From NCBI GenBank assembly GCA_945952315.1, contig CAMFIE010000032.1, forward strand, positions 1-36,920: a stretch of 36,920 bases of DNA. Direction: 5' to 3'. Below the pieces are notes generated by a model. It was not told the origin of the DNA and did not search any database. It saw nothing but the letters and a program-made list of their open reading frames with translations. Of the stretch, positions 14,570 through 24,290 are shown one piece after another (position 1 is the first letter of the stretch; every line of letters starts with the position of its first letter). The stretch is from an uncultured Rhizobium sp. (lineage in GTDB: Bacteria; Pseudomonadota; Alphaproteobacteria; Rhizobiales; Rhizobiaceae). The position numbers and the translations under genes are program-made.

Positions 14570-15693
14570 CTGCCGCCAGCGACCTTCAGACCCGGGTGCA
14601 TGTGCCCCTCGGCGAGCGCGCCTATGACATCCTGATCGGGCCCGGCCTGATTGCCCGGGCGGGGGCGGAAATCGCCTCCCGGATCAAGGGCAGGAAGGCA
14701 GCCATCATCACCGATCGTTCGGTGGCCGCCCATTATCTCGAACCGCTCAAGGCAAGCCTGGCAGACGCCGGCATCGCCTCCCATGCCGTCATCCTGCCGC
14801 CGGGAGAAAAGACCAAGAGCTTCGAGCCGCTGATCGAGGCCTGCGACGAGGTTCTCGGTGCCCGGATCGAACGCAATGATGCGGTCATTGCGCTTGGGGG
14901 CGGTGTCATTGGCGATCTTGCCGGCTTCGTCGCCGGGATCGTCCGCCGCGGCGTCCGCTTCATCCAGATCCCCACCTCGCTTCTGGCCCAGGTGGACAGC
15001 TCGGTCGGCGGCAAGACCGGCATCAATTCCAGGCACGGCAAGAACCTCATCGGCGTCTTCAACCAGCCGGATCTCGTGCTGGCCGATGCCGACGTGCTGG
15101 CGACGCTGAGCCCGCGCGAGTTTCGCGCCGGCTATGCCGAAGTGGTGAAATACGGTCTCATCGACAAGCCGGATTTCTTCGAATGGCTGGAGAAAAATTG
15201 GCAGGCGGTCTTTGCCGGCGGTGTGGCGCGCATTCATGCCATTGCGACCTCCTGCCAGGCGAAGGCGGATGTGGTTGTCGCCGACGAGCGGGAGACGGGT
15301 GCGCGCGCGCTCCTCAATCTCGGCCATACATTCGGTCACGCGCTCGAGGCGGCGACCGCCTATGACGGCAGCCGCCTCGTTCATGGCGAGGCGGTGGCAA
15401 TCGGCATGGTGCTGGCGCATGAATTCTCCGCCCGCCTCAATCTTGCGAGCCCTGACGTGGCGAAGCGGGTCGAGGCGCATCTGAGAGCCGTGGGACTACC
15501 CGTGTCCATGGCGGATATTCCCGGCGAGCTGCCGGGGCCGGAACGGCTGATGGAGGCGATTGCCCAGGACAAGAAGGTGAAGAGCGGCAAGCTCACCTTC
15601 ATTCTCACGCGCGGGCTTGGCCAGTCCTTCGTTGCCGATGACGTGGCCGCGAGCGAGGTTCAATCCTTTTTGACAGGGAAACATCCGGGATGA
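14566..15693 (+). CDS. aroB: 3-dehydroquinate synthase
   Basis: AroB converts DAHP to 3-dehydroquinate, the second step of the shikimate pathway, using NAD and a divalent metal. The 375-aa protein has the NAD-binding GGGVIGD (111-117), the substrate loop DSSVGGKTGIN, and the metal ligands Glu192 (AGYAEVVKYG), His254 (NLGHTFGHALE) and His273 (HGEAVAIGM). Length is normal. It overlaps aroK upstream and the CNNM gene downstream by 4 nt each, a tight three-gene operon. Confidence 0.97.
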   Translation: MTAASDLQTRVHVPLGERAYDILIGPGLIARAGAEIASRIKGRKAAIITDRSVAAHYLEPLKASLADAGIASHAVILPPGEKTKSFEPLIEACDEVLGARIERNDAVIALGGGVIGDLAGFVAGIVRRGVRFIQIPTSLLAQVDSSVGGKTGINSRHGKNLIGVFNQPDLVLADADVLATLSPREFRAGYAEVVKYGLIDKPDFFEWLEKNWQAVFAGGVARIHAIATSCQAKADVVVADERETGARALLNLGHTFGHALEAATAYDGSRLVHGEAVAIGMVLAHEFSARLNLASPDVAKRVEAHLRAVGLPVSMADIPGELPGPERLMEAIAQDKKVKSGKLTFILTRGLGQSFVADDVAASEVQSFLTGKHPG

Positions 15694-17003
15694 CGGAGGA
15701 AACGCTGGCTTCCTATATTTCCGAATATTGGCTGACGGCGGTTTCGATCCTCGGCCTGCTCGTCGCATCCGGCTTCTTCTCCGGAACGGAGACGGCGCTG
15801 ACGGCCACCTCCCGCGCCCGCATGCACACGCTCGAAAGCAACGGGGAAACGCGGGCCGCCATCGTCAACCGGCTGATCGACCGGCGCGACCGGCTGATCG
15901 GGGCGCTGCTGATCGGCAACAGCGCGGTCAACATCCTCGCTTCCTCGCTGACGACCAGCCTGTTCCTCGGGCTTTTCGGCGAGTCGGGCGTGGTGATCGC
16001 CACGCTGATCGTGACCGTTCTCGTGGTGGTCTTCTCCGAAGTGCTGCCGAAGAGCTGGGCGATTTCCTCTCCGGATCGCTTTGCGCTGGCGGTTGCGGTG
16101 CCCACCCGCATCTTCGTTGCCGTGGTCGGGCCGATCTCGACGGGGATCAATTATTTCGTTCGCCAGGTGCTCGGCCTGTTCGGGATCACGCTTTCAAAGG
16201 AAAGCTCGATGCTGTCGGCCCATGAGGAGCTGCGCGGCGCGGTGGATCTTCTCCACCGCGAGGGTTCGGTGGTGAAAGCCGACCGTGACCGACTGGGCGG
16301 GGTGCTCGATCTCGGCGAACTTGAGGTCTCCGACATCATGATCCACCGCACTTCCATGCGGGCCGTCAATGCGGATGACCGGCCGGAAGTGATCGTCAAG
16401 TCCATTCTGGAAAGTCCCTTCACCCGCATGCCGCTCTGGCGCGGGTCGATCGACAACATCATCGGTCTCGTTCATGCAAAGGATCTCCTAAGGGCACTTG
16501 CCGAGCCCGGCGTGGAGCCGGAGAATCTCGACATCGTCAAGATCGCGCAGAAGCCCTGGTTCGTGCCCGATACCACCAATCTCAAGGACCAGCTGAACGC
16601 CTTCCTGCGCCGCAAGATGCATTTTGCCGTGGTGGTGGACGAATATGGCGAGGTGCAGGGCATCGTTACCCTCGAGGACATCCTGGAGGAGATCGTCGGC
16701 GATATTTCCGATGAGCACGACATCGAGATCCAGGGCGTGCGGCAGGAGGCGGACGGGTCGATCGTTGTCGATGGATCGGTGCCGATCCGCGATCTCAACC
16801 GCGCGCTCGACTGGAACCTGCCGGACGAGGAAGCCACCACGATCGCCGGCCTGGTGATCCATGAATCCATGACCATCCCCGAGGAGCGGCAGGCCTTCAC
16901 CTTCCATGGCAAGCGCTTCATCATCATGAAGCGGGAAAAGAACCGCATCACGCGCCTGCGCATCCGCCCCGCCGAGGGGCAGGGGGCAGAGGAACAGGCC
17001 TGA
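15690..17003 (+). CDS. CNNM/CorC family protein (DUF21, CBS pair, CorC_HlyC domain)
   Basis: This 437-aa inner-membrane protein belongs to the hemolysin C/CorC family, whose members are linked to magnesium or cobalt export. The N-terminal DUF21 domain (about 1-190) has three or four membrane helices, with GFFSGTETALTATSRARM as the family motif. Two CBS domains follow (about 205-335; VVVDEYGEVQGIVTLEDILE is the second), then the C-terminal CorC_HlyC domain (about 350-425). It ends the aroK-aroB operon; this grouping is common in rhizobia, but a functional link to aromatic synthesis is not evident. The name 'hemolysin' should not be read as a toxin. Confidence 0.92.
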   Translation: MTEETLASYISEYWLTAVSILGLLVASGFFSGTETALTATSRARMHTLESNGETRAAIVNRLIDRRDRLIGALLIGNSAVNILASSLTTSLFLGLFGESGVVIATLIVTVLVVVFSEVLPKSWAISSPDRFALAVAVPTRIFVAVVGPISTGINYFVRQVLGLFGITLSKESSMLSAHEELRGAVDLLHREGSVVKADRDRLGGVLDLGELEVSDIMIHRTSMRAVNADDRPEVIVKSILESPFTRMPLWRGSIDNIIGLVHAKDLLRALAEPGVEPENLDIVKIAQKPWFVPDTTNLKDQLNAFLRRKMHFAVVVDEYGEVQGIVTLEDILEEIVGDISDEHDIEIQGVRQEADGSIVVDGSVPIRDLNRALDWNLPDEEATTIAGLVIHESMTIPEERQAFTFHGKRFIIMKREKNRITRLRIRPAEGQGAEEQA

Positions 17004-17080
17004 GCCAGGGTAACGGGCCCGCCAGCGGGGGGAACCCGGACAGGCCCTTTCGTGTTTCGCCTCCAACAAGGAGGTGTGGC

Positions 17081-17512
17081 ATGCGTCGTTACGAGCCCAT
17101 AGGACTGGTTGCAGCCTTTCTCGTGCTGGCAGCCGTTCCCGCCGCCCGGGCGGAAGATCCCGCCTATCCGGAAAAATGCCGGATGAATGCCATGGCCATG
17201 CCCGGCCAGATCAAGGGCGAGGCGGCCAAAGGCCCCGAAATGTCCTCCGAGATGACCGATTACCAGCAGGCCTTCGGGCTGGGCATGCGGGAGATGAACA
17301 CGAACATGATGGCCGGCATGATGCAGAACGATGCGGATGTCGCCTTCGTCTGCGGCATGATCGCCCATCATCTCGGGGCGATTTCCATGGCTGAAACGGA
17401 ACTCACCCATGGCGACAATGCCGAGGCGAAGGCCCTGGCCAAGAAGATCATCGATGCTCAGAAGGCCGAGGTCGAGACCATGAGACAGTGGCTCGACAAG
17501 GGCGACAAGTGA
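17081..17512 (+). CDS. DUF305 periplasmic protein, probable metal/copper binding
   Basis: The 143-aa protein has a Sec signal peptide (LVAAFLVLAAVPAARA) and a DUF305 helical bundle. Two His/Met-rich helices are seen: MREMNTNMMAGMMQNDADVA and CGMIAHHLGAISMAE, the latter being the family's HHxxAixMae-type motif. The many methionines plus the histidine pair suggest copper or silver binding in the periplasm. A perfect AAGGAGG ribosome binding site sits at 17068-17074. The next gene encodes a cysteine-rich copper-storage-like protein 41 bases later, which supports a copper role. Confidence 0.85.
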   Translation: MRRYEPIGLVAAFLVLAAVPAARAEDPAYPEKCRMNAMAMPGQIKGEAAKGPEMSSEMTDYQQAFGLGMREMNTNMMAGMMQNDADVAFVCGMIAHHLGAISMAETELTHGDNAEAKALAKKIIDAQKAEVETMRQWLDKGDK

Positions 17513-17553
17513 CCTTCTGCCGGAGCGCGCCTTTCCCGAGAATGGAGATTGCC

Positions 17554-17886
17554 ATGAAACTCTACGAGGAGCCGATGCAGGCCTGCATCGATGCCTGTCT
17601 TGCCTGTTACCGGGCCTGCCTGCAGGCCCAGATGACCCATTGCCTCACGGTTGGCGGGGCGCATGTGGAACCCGCCCATTTCCGGCTGATGACCGCCTGT
17701 GCGGAAATGTGCCGGGCAAGCGCCCATATCCTGATGACGGGATCGGCGCTGCACACCCATAGCTGCCGCGCCTGTGCGGCCATCTGCGAGGCCTGTGCGG
17801 ATGATTGTGCCCGGCTTGACGGCATGGAGGAATGCGTGCGTGCCTGCCTCGCCTGCGCCGAGCGCTGCCGCGAGATGCAGGTCTGA
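17554..17886 (+). CDS. Four-helix bundle copper-storage-like protein (DUF326/Csp family)
   Basis: This 110-aa protein contains 16 cysteines spaced at i, i+3/i+4 on helices (ACIDACLACYRAC, TACAEMC, CRACAAICEACADDC and ECVRACLACAERC). That layout matches DUF326/Csp proteins, in which a four-helix bundle lined with cysteines stores many Cu(I) ions. No signal peptide is present, so it should be the cytosolic type. The start ATG 17554 follows GGAG at 17544-17547; in-frame upstream codons up to 17488 have no support. It pairs with the upstream periplasmic DUF305 gene to form a small copper-handling module. Its stop is one base from the end of the convergent bolA-like gene. Confidence 0.87.
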   Translation: MKLYEEPMQACIDACLACYRACLQAQMTHCLTVGGAHVEPAHFRLMTACAEMCRASAHILMTGSALHTHSCRACAAICEACADDCARLDGMEECVRACLACAERCREMQV

Positions 17887-17887
17887 T

Positions 17888-18172
17888 TTACCAGCGCGTC
17901 GCCTCGCCCGGGGCCGCCGCCTCGATGGCCAGGGCGTGGAGCCCGCGCTCCAGCTCGCCCTTGAGCAGATCAGTGACGGCCCTGTGGCGGGCCAGGCGTG
18001 TCATGCCGGCAAAGAGCGGAGAGACGATCCGGATACGGAAATGGCTATCGCCTGTTCCGTCGAAACCGGGCTGGTGGCCGGCGTGGAGGTGGCTTTCATT
18101 GAGGACCTCGAGCCTCTCGGGCGTGAGCGCCTCGGTCAGCCGGGCTCGAATCTCCTCCGTCAGGCTGGTCAT
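17888..18172 (-). CDS. BolA family protein
   Basis: The 94-aa protein has the BolA fold: an N-terminal helix (SLTEEIRARLTEALTPERLEVLNES), the HLHAGHQPGFDGTGDSHFRIRIVSP strand-loop with the metal-coordinating histidine, and the C-terminal HRAVTDLLKGELERGLHALAIEA. BolA proteins act with monothiol glutaredoxins in iron-sulfur or iron regulation. ATG 18172 is chosen because it gives the family N-terminus; the open frame to 18265 is not protein-like. It converges tail to tail with the copper-storage gene, and a DnaJ-like gene starts on the other side in the opposite direction, an arrangement common in rhizobia. Confidence 0.9.
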   Translation of the reverse strand: MTSLTEEIRARLTEALTPERLEVLNESHLHAGHQPGFDGTGDSHFRIRIVSPLFAGMTRLARHRAVTDLLKGELERGLHALAIEAAAPGEATRW

Positions 18173-18398
18173 CCTGCCGCTCTCCTCATCGTTCCGGGTT
18201 TTCGGAAATGCCGCTGCTTCGCAGCAAAATACTCTCACAAAGCCCGCAACATTCCCGTTTGTCAATTCTTGTTGTGCGGGATCGCGCGCCCCATAATAGG
18301 GACATTCGCGCGTCGTTCACCCGCGATGCTCAGCTCCCCGATTGTCCAGAGGGCGCATAATCCTGACCGGTTACCGATTGGGCGGTGCGCTAGACCGC

Positions 18399-19013
18399 AT
18401 GAAACTCGACTCCAAATATTTCGACCGTATCCGCACCCGGCGGAAGCGGGCAGAAGCCGCCGAGGCATCCGCACCCATGTGCCAGTGGGACGGCTGCACG
18501 GAAAAGGGCGCGCATCGTGCACCGGTCGGTCGCAATGCGGAAGGTTCCTTTTTTCTGTTCTGCTTCGAGCACGTCAAAGAATACAACAAGGGCTACAACT
18601 ATTTCTCCGGCCTCTCCGACAGCGAGATCGCCCGCTACCAGAAGGAGGCGATCACCGGCCATCGCCCGACCTGGACGGTGGGGGTGAACGGGGCTGCCCG
18701 CAGCGCGCCGCTTCATTCGGATATCCACTCCGCCCAGCTCAAGGGCCGGCTCAAGGATCCCTTCGGTTTCGTGCGCCAGTCGCGTGCCGGGCAGGAGGAG
18801 CCGCGCCAGAGAAAGCTCAAGACACTGGAAGCCAAAGCCTTCGATACGCTGGGACTTGCCGCCAATGCCACCGCGGCGGACATCAAGTCGCGCTACAAGG
18901 AGCTTGTAAAAAAGCACCACCCTGACGCAAATGGCGGAGACAGGGGCTCGGAAGAACGCTTTCGGGCGGTTATACAGGCGTATCAATTGTTAAAGCGGGA
19001 AGGTTTCTGCTAG
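18399..19013 (+). CDS. DnaJ-domain protein with N-terminal Cys/His cluster
   Basis: The 204-aa protein ends in a J domain: FDTLGLAANATAADIKSRYK, ELVKKHHPDANGGD with the HPD motif at 174-176, and a final helix to the C-terminus. J domains stimulate DnaK ATPase. The N-terminal part has Cys28, Cys33, His39, Cys55 and His58 (CQWDGC and FCFEHV), which could bind zinc. There is no G/F region or classic zinc-finger repeat, so it is not DnaJ itself. ATG 18399 is preferred over the longer frame from 18342. cobS starts 78 bases downstream in the same direction, so it may belong to the cobS-cobT transcript. Confidence 0.85.
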   Translation: MKLDSKYFDRIRTRRKRAEAAEASAPMCQWDGCTEKGAHRAPVGRNAEGSFFLFCFEHVKEYNKGYNYFSGLSDSEIARYQKEAITGHRPTWTVGVNGAARSAPLHSDIHSAQLKGRLKDPFGFVRQSRAGQEEPRQRKLKTLEAKAFDTLGLAANATAADIKSRYKELVKKHHPDANGGDRGSEERFRAVIQAYQLLKREGFC

Positions 19014-19091
19014 ACGCTTTCTGAAACACCTGCAAAAAAGTGACACGAAGAGGCAAGACGGCGGGCAGCTTCTGCTCGCCCTGGAGAGACG

Positions 19092-20081
19092 ATGAGCAAA
19101 GTTGACCTTGAATATTCCAACCTGCCCGACACGACCGTTTCGGTACGCGACGTCTTCGGGATCGACACGGATATCCGCGTTCCCGCCTATTCCGTCGGTG
19201 GCCCCTATGTGCCCGATCTCGATCCGGATTACCTCTTCGACCGCGAAACCACGCTCGCAATTCTGGCTGGCTTTGCCCATAACCGCCGCGTCATGGTCTC
19301 CGGCTTCCACGGCACCGGCAAATCCACCCATATCGAGCAGGTCGCGGCGCGCCTCAACTGGCCCTGCGTGCGCGTAAACCTCGACAGCCATGTCAGCCGT
19401 ATCGATCTCGTCGGCAAGGACGCGATCGTGGTGAAGGACGGGATGCAGGTCACCGAATTCAAGGACGGCATCCTGCCCTGGGCCTATCAGCACAATGTGG
19501 CGCTGGTCTTCGATGAATATGATGCCGGTCGTCCTGATGTGATGTTCGTGATCCAGCGCGTGCTGGAAAGCTCCGGCCGCCTGACGCTGCTCGACCAGAG
19601 CCGGGTCATCCGCCCCCATCCGGCCTTCCGCCTGTTTGCGACCGCCAACACGGTCGGCCTCGGCGATACGACCGGTCTCTATCACGGTACCCAGCAGATC
19701 AACCAGGCGCAGATGGACCGCTGGTCGCTGGTCACCACGCTGAATTACCTGCCGCATGAGAAGGAAGTCGACATTGTCTGCGCCAAGGTGAAGGGCTTTG
19801 CCGCCAGCGCCGGTCGCGAGACCGTGTCCAAGATGGTGCGGGTGGCCGATCTTACCCGCGCCGCCTTCATGAATGGCGACCTCTCGACCGTGATGAGCCC
19901 GCGTACGGTGATCAGCTGGGCGGAAAATGCCGAGATCTTCGGCGATACCGCCTTTGCCTTCCGGGTCACCTTCCTCAACAAGTGCGACGAGCTGGAACGC
20001 GCCCTGGTTGCCGAACAGTATCAGCGCGCCTTCGGGGTGGAGCTGAAGGAAAGCGCCGCCAATATCGTGCTTGGCGCCTGA
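19092..20081 (+). CDS. cobS: Aerobic cobaltochelatase subunit CobS
   Basis: CobS is the AAA+ subunit of the ATP-dependent chelatase (CobN-CobS-CobT) that inserts cobalt into hydrogenobyrinic acid a,c-diamide in aerobic cobalamin synthesis. The 329-aa protein has Walker A GFHGTGKS (71-78), Walker [10 protein letters not shown] (Asp141, Glu142) and sensor segments, with the family start [23 protein letters not shown] precedes the ATG. Length is as expected. cobT follows 118 bases downstream; the large CobN subunit is not in the window. Confidence 0.96.
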   Translation: MSKVDLEYSNLPDTTVSVRDVFGIDTDIRVPAYSVGGPYVPDLDPDYLFDRETTLAILAGFAHNRRVMVSGFHGTGKSTHIEQVAARLNWPCVRVNLDSHVSRIDLVGKDAIVVKDGMQVTEFKDGILPWAYQHNVALVFDEYDAGRPDVMFVIQRVLESSGRLTLLDQSRVIRPHPAFRLFATANTVGLGDTTGLYHGTQQINQAQMDRWSLVTTLNYLPHEKEVDIVCAKVKGFAASAGRETVSKMVRVADLTRAAFMNGDLSTVMSPRTVISWAENAEIFGDTAFAFRVTFLNKCDELERALVAEQYQRAFGVELKESAANIVLGA

Positions 20082-20199
20082 TCAGGCCCGCCCGCGCAAG
20101 CGGGCGCGGCAACCGCATTTCATGGGTTGAAACAAGAGGAACGTGCCTTTCGCCCGCAGGGGTGAAGGCATAAGCCTGAGAGGCTTCAGGGCAGGACAT

Positions 20200-22095
20200 A
20201 TGGCAGGCCGTGGCGACAACATGCGAGCGAAACCCGGAACCGCCGTGGATATGGAGCCGGTTCGCCGCGCCATATCCGGTTGCGTGCGATCCGTGGCCGG
20301 GCGGACACCGGTGGAGGTGAGCTTCGCCAATGATCGCCCCGGCATGACCGGTACGGCGATCCGCCTGCCCGAGCTTTCCCGCCGCCCGACAGCGGCGGAA
20401 CTTGCGGTCACCCGCGGGCTGGGCGACAGCATGGCGCTGCGCGTCGCCTGCCATGACCAGAAGGTGCATAATGCGCTTGCGCCGCAGGGCGCAGATGCGC
20501 GGGCGGTCTATGATGCTGTCGAGCAGGCCCGGGTCGAATCGATCGGCGCCCTGCGCATGGCGGGCATGGCTTCCAATCTGGCGGCGATGAATGCGGAGAA
20601 ATATGCCAAGGCGAATTTCTCCGGCATCCAGCGGCAGCAGGACGCGCCCATTCAGGAAGCGCTCGCCATGCTGGTGCGCGAGAAGCTGACGGGCACGCCT
20701 GCACCGGAGAGCGCCGGCAAGGTGCTCGATCTCTGGCGGCCCTATATCGAGCAGAAGGCAGGCGGACAGCTCGACAATCTTGCCGCCTCGCTGAACGACC
20801 AGCAGGCCTTTGCCCGGGTGGTGCGCAGCATTCTCTCCTCCATGAACATGGCCGATGATCTTGCCGACGAGCAGGACGAGGCGGAAGATAACCAGCCCGA
20901 AGCCGACGAGGACCAGCCGCGCAGCCAGGAAGAGAATCAGGAAAGCGCGGAAGAGGAAGCCGGCAGCGAACAGGCGCCCGCCGAAGACAGCGAATCCGCC
21001 GATGAGCAGCTGGAAGAAGGTGAAATGGACGGCGCGGAGATTTCCGAAGAGGAGCTTTCCGACGACGATCAGGACGATTCGGAGACCCCCGGCGAGCCCC
21101 GCCGGCCGGCGAGCCCCTTCGACGATTTCAACGAGAAGGTCGACTACAAGATCTTCACCGAGGATTTCGACGAAGAGATCACCGCGGAAGAGCTCTGCGA
21201 CGAGGCGGAGCTCGAGCGGCTGCGCGCCTTCCTCGACAAGCGGCGCTCCCACCTTCAGGGTGCGGTCGGCCGCCTTGCCAACCGCTTGCAGCGCCGCCTG
21301 ATGGCCAAGCAGAATCGCTCCTGGGACTTCGACCTGGAGGAAGGCTATCTCGACACGGCGCGCCTGCCGCGGCTGGTGATCGATCCGATGCAGCCGCTCT
21401 CCTTCAAGATGGAGCGCGACACGCAGTTCCGCGATACGGTCGTGACGCTGCTGATCGACAATTCCGGCTCGATGCGTGGACGGCCGATCACGGTTGCGGC
21501 GACCTGTGCCGATATTCTCGCCCGCACGCTGGAGCGTTGCGGGGTGAAGGTGGAGCTTCTTGGCTTCACCACCAAGGCCTGGAAGGGCGGGCAGTCGCGC
21601 GAGAAGTGGCTCGCCTCCGGCAAGCCCCCTGCGCCCGGCCGGCTCAACGATCTGCGCCATATCATCTACAAGTCCGCGGACGCACCCTGGCGGCGCGCCC
21701 GCCGCAATCTCGGCCTGATGATGCGCGAGGGCCTGCTGAAGGAAAATATCGATGGCGAAGCGCTGATGTGGGCGCATAACCGGCTGATGCAGCGGCGCGA
21801 GCAGCGGCGCATCCTGATGATGATCTCGGACGGGGCGCCGGTGGACGATTCGACCCTGTCGGTCAATCCGGGCAATTATCTGGAACGGCATCTCCGGGCG
21901 GTGATCGAGCAGATCGAGACCCGCTCGCCCGTGGAATTGCTCGCCATCGGCATCGGCCATGACGTGACGCGCTATTATCGCCGGGCCGTGACCATCGTGG
22001 ATGCGGACGAGCTTGCGGGCGCGATGACCGAGCAGCTTGCCTCGCTCTTCGAGGAAACCGGCGGTCGCGGTGGCCGAAAGGGCCGCGCCCGTTGA
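20200..22095 (+). CDS. cobT: Aerobic cobaltochelatase subunit CobT
   Basis: The 631-aa protein is the partner of CobS in the cobaltochelatase. The N-terminal domain (1-215) leads to a strongly acidic linker (about 218-300, rich in Glu, Asp and Gln). The C-terminal von Willebrand A domain has the MIDAS motif Asp420-Asn-Ser-Gly-Ser424 in [11 protein letters not shown], used to bind magnesium and engage the AAA+ ring. The start ATG 20200 gives the family N-terminus [13 protein letters not shown]; the frame is open to 20143 without support. A TTG start of the next gene overlaps the stop as TTGA. Confidence 0.95.
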   Translation: MAGRGDNMRAKPGTAVDMEPVRRAISGCVRSVAGRTPVEVSFANDRPGMTGTAIRLPELSRRPTAAELAVTRGLGDSMALRVACHDQKVHNALAPQGADARAVYDAVEQARVESIGALRMAGMASNLAAMNAEKYAKANFSGIQRQQDAPIQEALAMLVREKLTGTPAPESAGKVLDLWRPYIEQKAGGQLDNLAASLNDQQAFARVVRSILSSMNMADDLADEQDEAEDNQPEADEDQPRSQEENQESAEEEAGSEQAPAEDSESADEQLEEGEMDGAEISEEELSDDDQDDSETPGEPRRPASPFDDFNEKVDYKIFTEDFDEEITAEELCDEAELERLRAFLDKRRSHLQGAVGRLANRLQRRLMAKQNRSWDFDLEEGYLDTARLPRLVIDPMQPLSFKMERDTQFRDTVVTLLIDNSGSMRGRPITVAATCADILARTLERCGVKVELLGFTTKAWKGGQSREKWLASGKPPAPGRLNDLRHIIYKSADAPWRRARRNLGLMMREGLLKENIDGEALMWAHNRLMQRREQRRILMMISDGAPVDDSTLSVNPGNYLERHLRAVIEQIETRSPVELLAIGIGHDVTRYYRRAVTIVDADELAGAMTEQLASLFEETGGRGGRKGRAR

Positions 22096-23111
22096 GATCG
22101 AGCGGCAAGGGGGCGTTTGCGAAGCGGGGCTGGCTCGTCTCAGCCCTTCTGGCGCCCGTGCTTCTCGCCCTTGTCACCCCTTCGCTTGCCGAGCCCGCGC
22201 TGATCAATGCCCGGCCCATCACCCATTTCCAGGTGGGCAGCGAGGAGACTCGCTTCGGAAAGCTCGAATTTCTCGGCGGTCTGGTGCTCGATTCGCCCGA
22301 GCCGCTCTTCGGCAGTCTCTCCTCGATCCGCTTCCTGCCGGATGGGGTGAGTTTCATTTCGGTGCTGGATACGGGCCATTGGCTGACCGGGCGCCTGGAG
22401 CGCGGCGCGGATGGCCGGCTTTCAGGCCTTTCCGGTGTGGAGATCACCTCCATGCGGGATTCCAAGGGTAGGGTCGAGGCACAGAAATATAACATGGACA
22501 GTGAGGGCGTTGCCATCAGGGGCGATCAGGTCCTTGTCTCCTTCGAGCGCAAGCACCGGGTGGATGTCTATCCGGCTGCGGGCTTTGCCGAGAGCCTTCC
22601 GGTGGGGACGGTGCCCATCCTTATCCCGAAGAAGGATCTTCGCGGGAACGGCAGCCTGGAGACCGTGGTCGTCGCGCCCCCCGGTTCGCCACTCGCGGGT
22701 TCCATCTTCATCGTCGCCGAACGGAGTGTCGATGAGAAGGGCAATCTCTATGCCGCCATTCTCGACGGCCCGCGCAAGGGTCTCCTTTCCGTGAAGCCCT
22801 CCGACGGCTTTGCCGTTTCGGACGGCGCCTTTCTGCCTTCGGGCGATCTCCTGCTGCTGGAGCGGCGCTTCAACATAGCCACGGGCGTTAGCGTTCGCAT
22901 CCTCAGGATCAAGGGGGACGATATCCGGCCGGGCGCGGTGCTTTCCGGCGAGACCCTCCTCAAGGCCGACATGGCGGACCAGATCGACAATATGGAAGGG
23001 ATCGATGCGGTGATGGCGGCAGACGGCTCCACCCATCTCATCCTCGTCTCGGATGACAACCATTCCATCTTCCAGCGCAGCCTGATGCTGGAATTCAAAC
23101 TTCTCCCCTGA
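22092..23111 (+). CDS. Exported phytase-like esterase domain protein (PF13449-like)
   Basis: The 339-aa protein starts with a Sec signal ([23 protein letters not shown]) and then shows the six-bladed propeller type of sequence annotated as 'esterase-like activity of phytase': [41 protein letters not shown] and [20 protein letters not shown]. The family is common in alphaproteobacteria; the true substrate is not known. The start is probably the TTG at 22092, which overlaps the cobT stop; other starts would cut the signal peptide. Coupling to cobT may be only positional. A strong terminator follows. Confidence 0.82.
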   Translation: MRSSGKGAFAKRGWLVSALLAPVLLALVTPSLAEPALINARPITHFQVGSEETRFGKLEFLGGLVLDSPEPLFGSLSSIRFLPDGVSFISVLDTGHWLTGRLERGADGRLSGLSGVEITSMRDSKGRVEAQKYNMDSEGVAIRGDQVLVSFERKHRVDVYPAAGFAESLPVGTVPILIPKKDLRGNGSLETVVVAPPGSPLAGSIFIVAERSVDEKGNLYAAILDGPRKGLLSVKPSDGFAVSDGAFLPSGDLLLLERRFNIATGVSVRILRIKGDDIRPGAVLSGETLLKADMADQIDNMEGIDAVMAADGSTHLILVSDDNHSIFQRSLMLEFKLLP

Positions 23112-23116
23112 CGAAA

Positions 23117-23163
23117 AAAGCCCCGCGCGAGCGAGGCTTTCCGGCTCTCCAACGGGGCTTTTG
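23117..23163. terminator. Bidirectional rho-independent terminator
   Basis: AAAAGCCCCG at 23117-23126 pairs perfectly with CGGGGCTTTT at 23154-23163, giving a 10-bp stem with A and T runs on either side and a 27-nt loop. It sits between the convergent phytase-like and VUT transporter genes and should serve both. Confidence 0.8.
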
Positions 23164-23167
23164 GGGT

Positions 23168-23803
23168 TCAGCGCGCGTCAACCGCCGGCATGGGGCGAAT
23201 GATGTTCATGAGAGCGCCATAGGGAAGGAGCATCAGCAGCCCGACAGTGATCTTCGCGCCGAAATCGCCAAGCGCCCAGGAAATCCAGCGCGGCGTCTGC
23301 GCCGTGAGGATGCCGAGGATCGGTGCCTGTTCGATCGCGAAGGGATCGTTCGGGCCGAAGACGACGAAGAGCGGCGCAAAGGCAAAGGAGAAGAACATCG
23401 TCGTGTCGAGCGCCGAGCCTGCCAGCGAGCCGGCCAGCGGAGCCTGCCACCAGCTCTGGCGGCGAAGGCGGTTGAAGACCGTGATGTCGAGCAGCTGGCC
23501 GATCAGGAAGGCTGATCCCGAGGCGATCGCGATGCGATGGGGCGCCGTCATCAGCGACAGCAGGACCCCTGCCACGAAGCCGACGAAGACCACCCGGCGG
23601 GCCACGGAAGGGCCGAACTGGCGGTTGGTCAGGTCCGTTACCAGGAAGGCAACCGGATAGGTAAAGGCTCCCCAGGTGAGAATGTCACCCAGCGCAATGC
23701 CGGCCAGCGTGCCGGAGAGCGGGAATTGTACGAGGAAATTCGAGGCGACGACGACAGCCGTCATCATCATGGCATAGAGAATCACAAAGCGGTTCGCTTG
23801 CAT
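23168..23803 (-). CDS. VUT/YhhQ family transporter (queuosine precursor transporter-like)
   Basis: The 211-aa protein has six predicted membrane helices and the COG1738 signature: ILYAMMMTAVVVASNFLVQF, the GDILTWGAFTYPVAFLVTDL segment with TNRQFG, and SAFLIGQLLDITVFNRLR. Members import queuosine precursors such as preQ0 or preQ1 in E. coli and relatives. ATG 23803 follows AGGA in the leader; the open frame back to 23878 runs through the rpmB terminator and is rejected. It lies downstream of rpmB on the same strand, but a terminator intervenes, so it likely has its own weak promoter. I see no clear preQ1 riboswitch. Confidence 0.87.
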   Translation of the reverse strand: MQANRFVILYAMMMTAVVVASNFLVQFPLSGTLAGIALGDILTWGAFTYPVAFLVTDLTNRQFGPSVARRVVFVGFVAGVLLSLMTAPHRIAIASGSAFLIGQLLDITVFNRLRRQSWWQAPLAGSLAGSALDTTMFFSFAFAPLFVVFGPNDPFAIEQAPILGILTAQTPRWISWALGDFGAKITVGLLMLLPYGALMNIIRPMPAVDAR

Positions 23804-23853
23804 TTTTTTATCCTGGGTGATGCCACCAGTTGGAGAAACGGGCCGGACATGCA

Positions 23854-23884
23854 AAAGGCTTGGCCGGAGACCGGACAAGCCTTT
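23854..23884 (-). terminator. Rho-independent terminator of rpmB
   Basis: On the minus strand AAAGGCTTG-T-CCGG-TCT-CCGG-C-CAAGCCTTT forms a stem of 13 pairs with a one-by-one mismatch and a 3-nt loop, followed by a T-run. It starts 33 bases past the rpmB stop. Confidence 0.87.
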
Positions 23885-23916
23885 CGTAAGCCGTAGAGAG
23901 AGGCGTCAGCCGCAGA

Positions 23917-24207
23917 TTATGCGGCTTCAGCGGTCTTCTTGACGATCTGACGACGCAGCAGGCGAGCGCGCATGGAAAGCTCGGACTCGTCAGCCTTCAG
24001 CAGGAAGGCATCGAGGCCACCGCGATGCTCGACGGAGCGCAGGGCAGAGGCCGAAACGCGCAGACGGAAACGCTGGCCGAGGGCATCGGAAATCAGCGTC
24101 ACGTTGCAGAGGTTCGGCAGGAACCGGCGCTTGGTCTTGTTGTTGGCATGGCTGACATTGTTGCCAAACTGAACACCCTTGCCAGTCAATTCGCAGCTGC
24201 GGGACAT
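23917..24207 (-). CDS. rpmB: 50S ribosomal protein L28
   Basis: The 96-aa protein is ribosomal protein L28 of the large subunit. It begins [20 protein letters not shown] with the usual [13 protein letters not shown] and [20 protein letters not shown] blocks and a basic C-terminus extended to KKTAEAA as in alphaproteobacteria. The start is ATG 24207; upstream in-frame codons to 24261 lie in the leader. A strong promoter and a strong terminator flank it, so it is a single-gene transcript. Confidence 0.97.
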   Translation of the reverse strand: MSRSCELTGKGVQFGNNVSHANNKTKRRFLPNLCNVTLISDALGQRFRLRVSASALRSVEHRGGLDAFLLKADESELSMRARLLRRQIVKKTAEAA

Positions 24208-24290
24208 GGTACACCTATTGTTCTTGGCCATGGATCGGAACCCGGCAAAACCGGCGCGCAATCCAACAGGCAGGATTGGAAAGTTGCGGT

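Noticed and set aside
19975-21960. 661-residue open frame opposite cobT
   Set aside because: It mirrors the cobT codon pattern and has no recognisable domain; cobT itself is certain.
23804-23853. Possible preQ1 riboswitch before the VUT transporter
   Set aside because: The leader ends in an A-rich stretch before the start but lacks the conserved GGUUC-type loop of preQ1-I, and I could not build a convincing preQ1-II or III fold.
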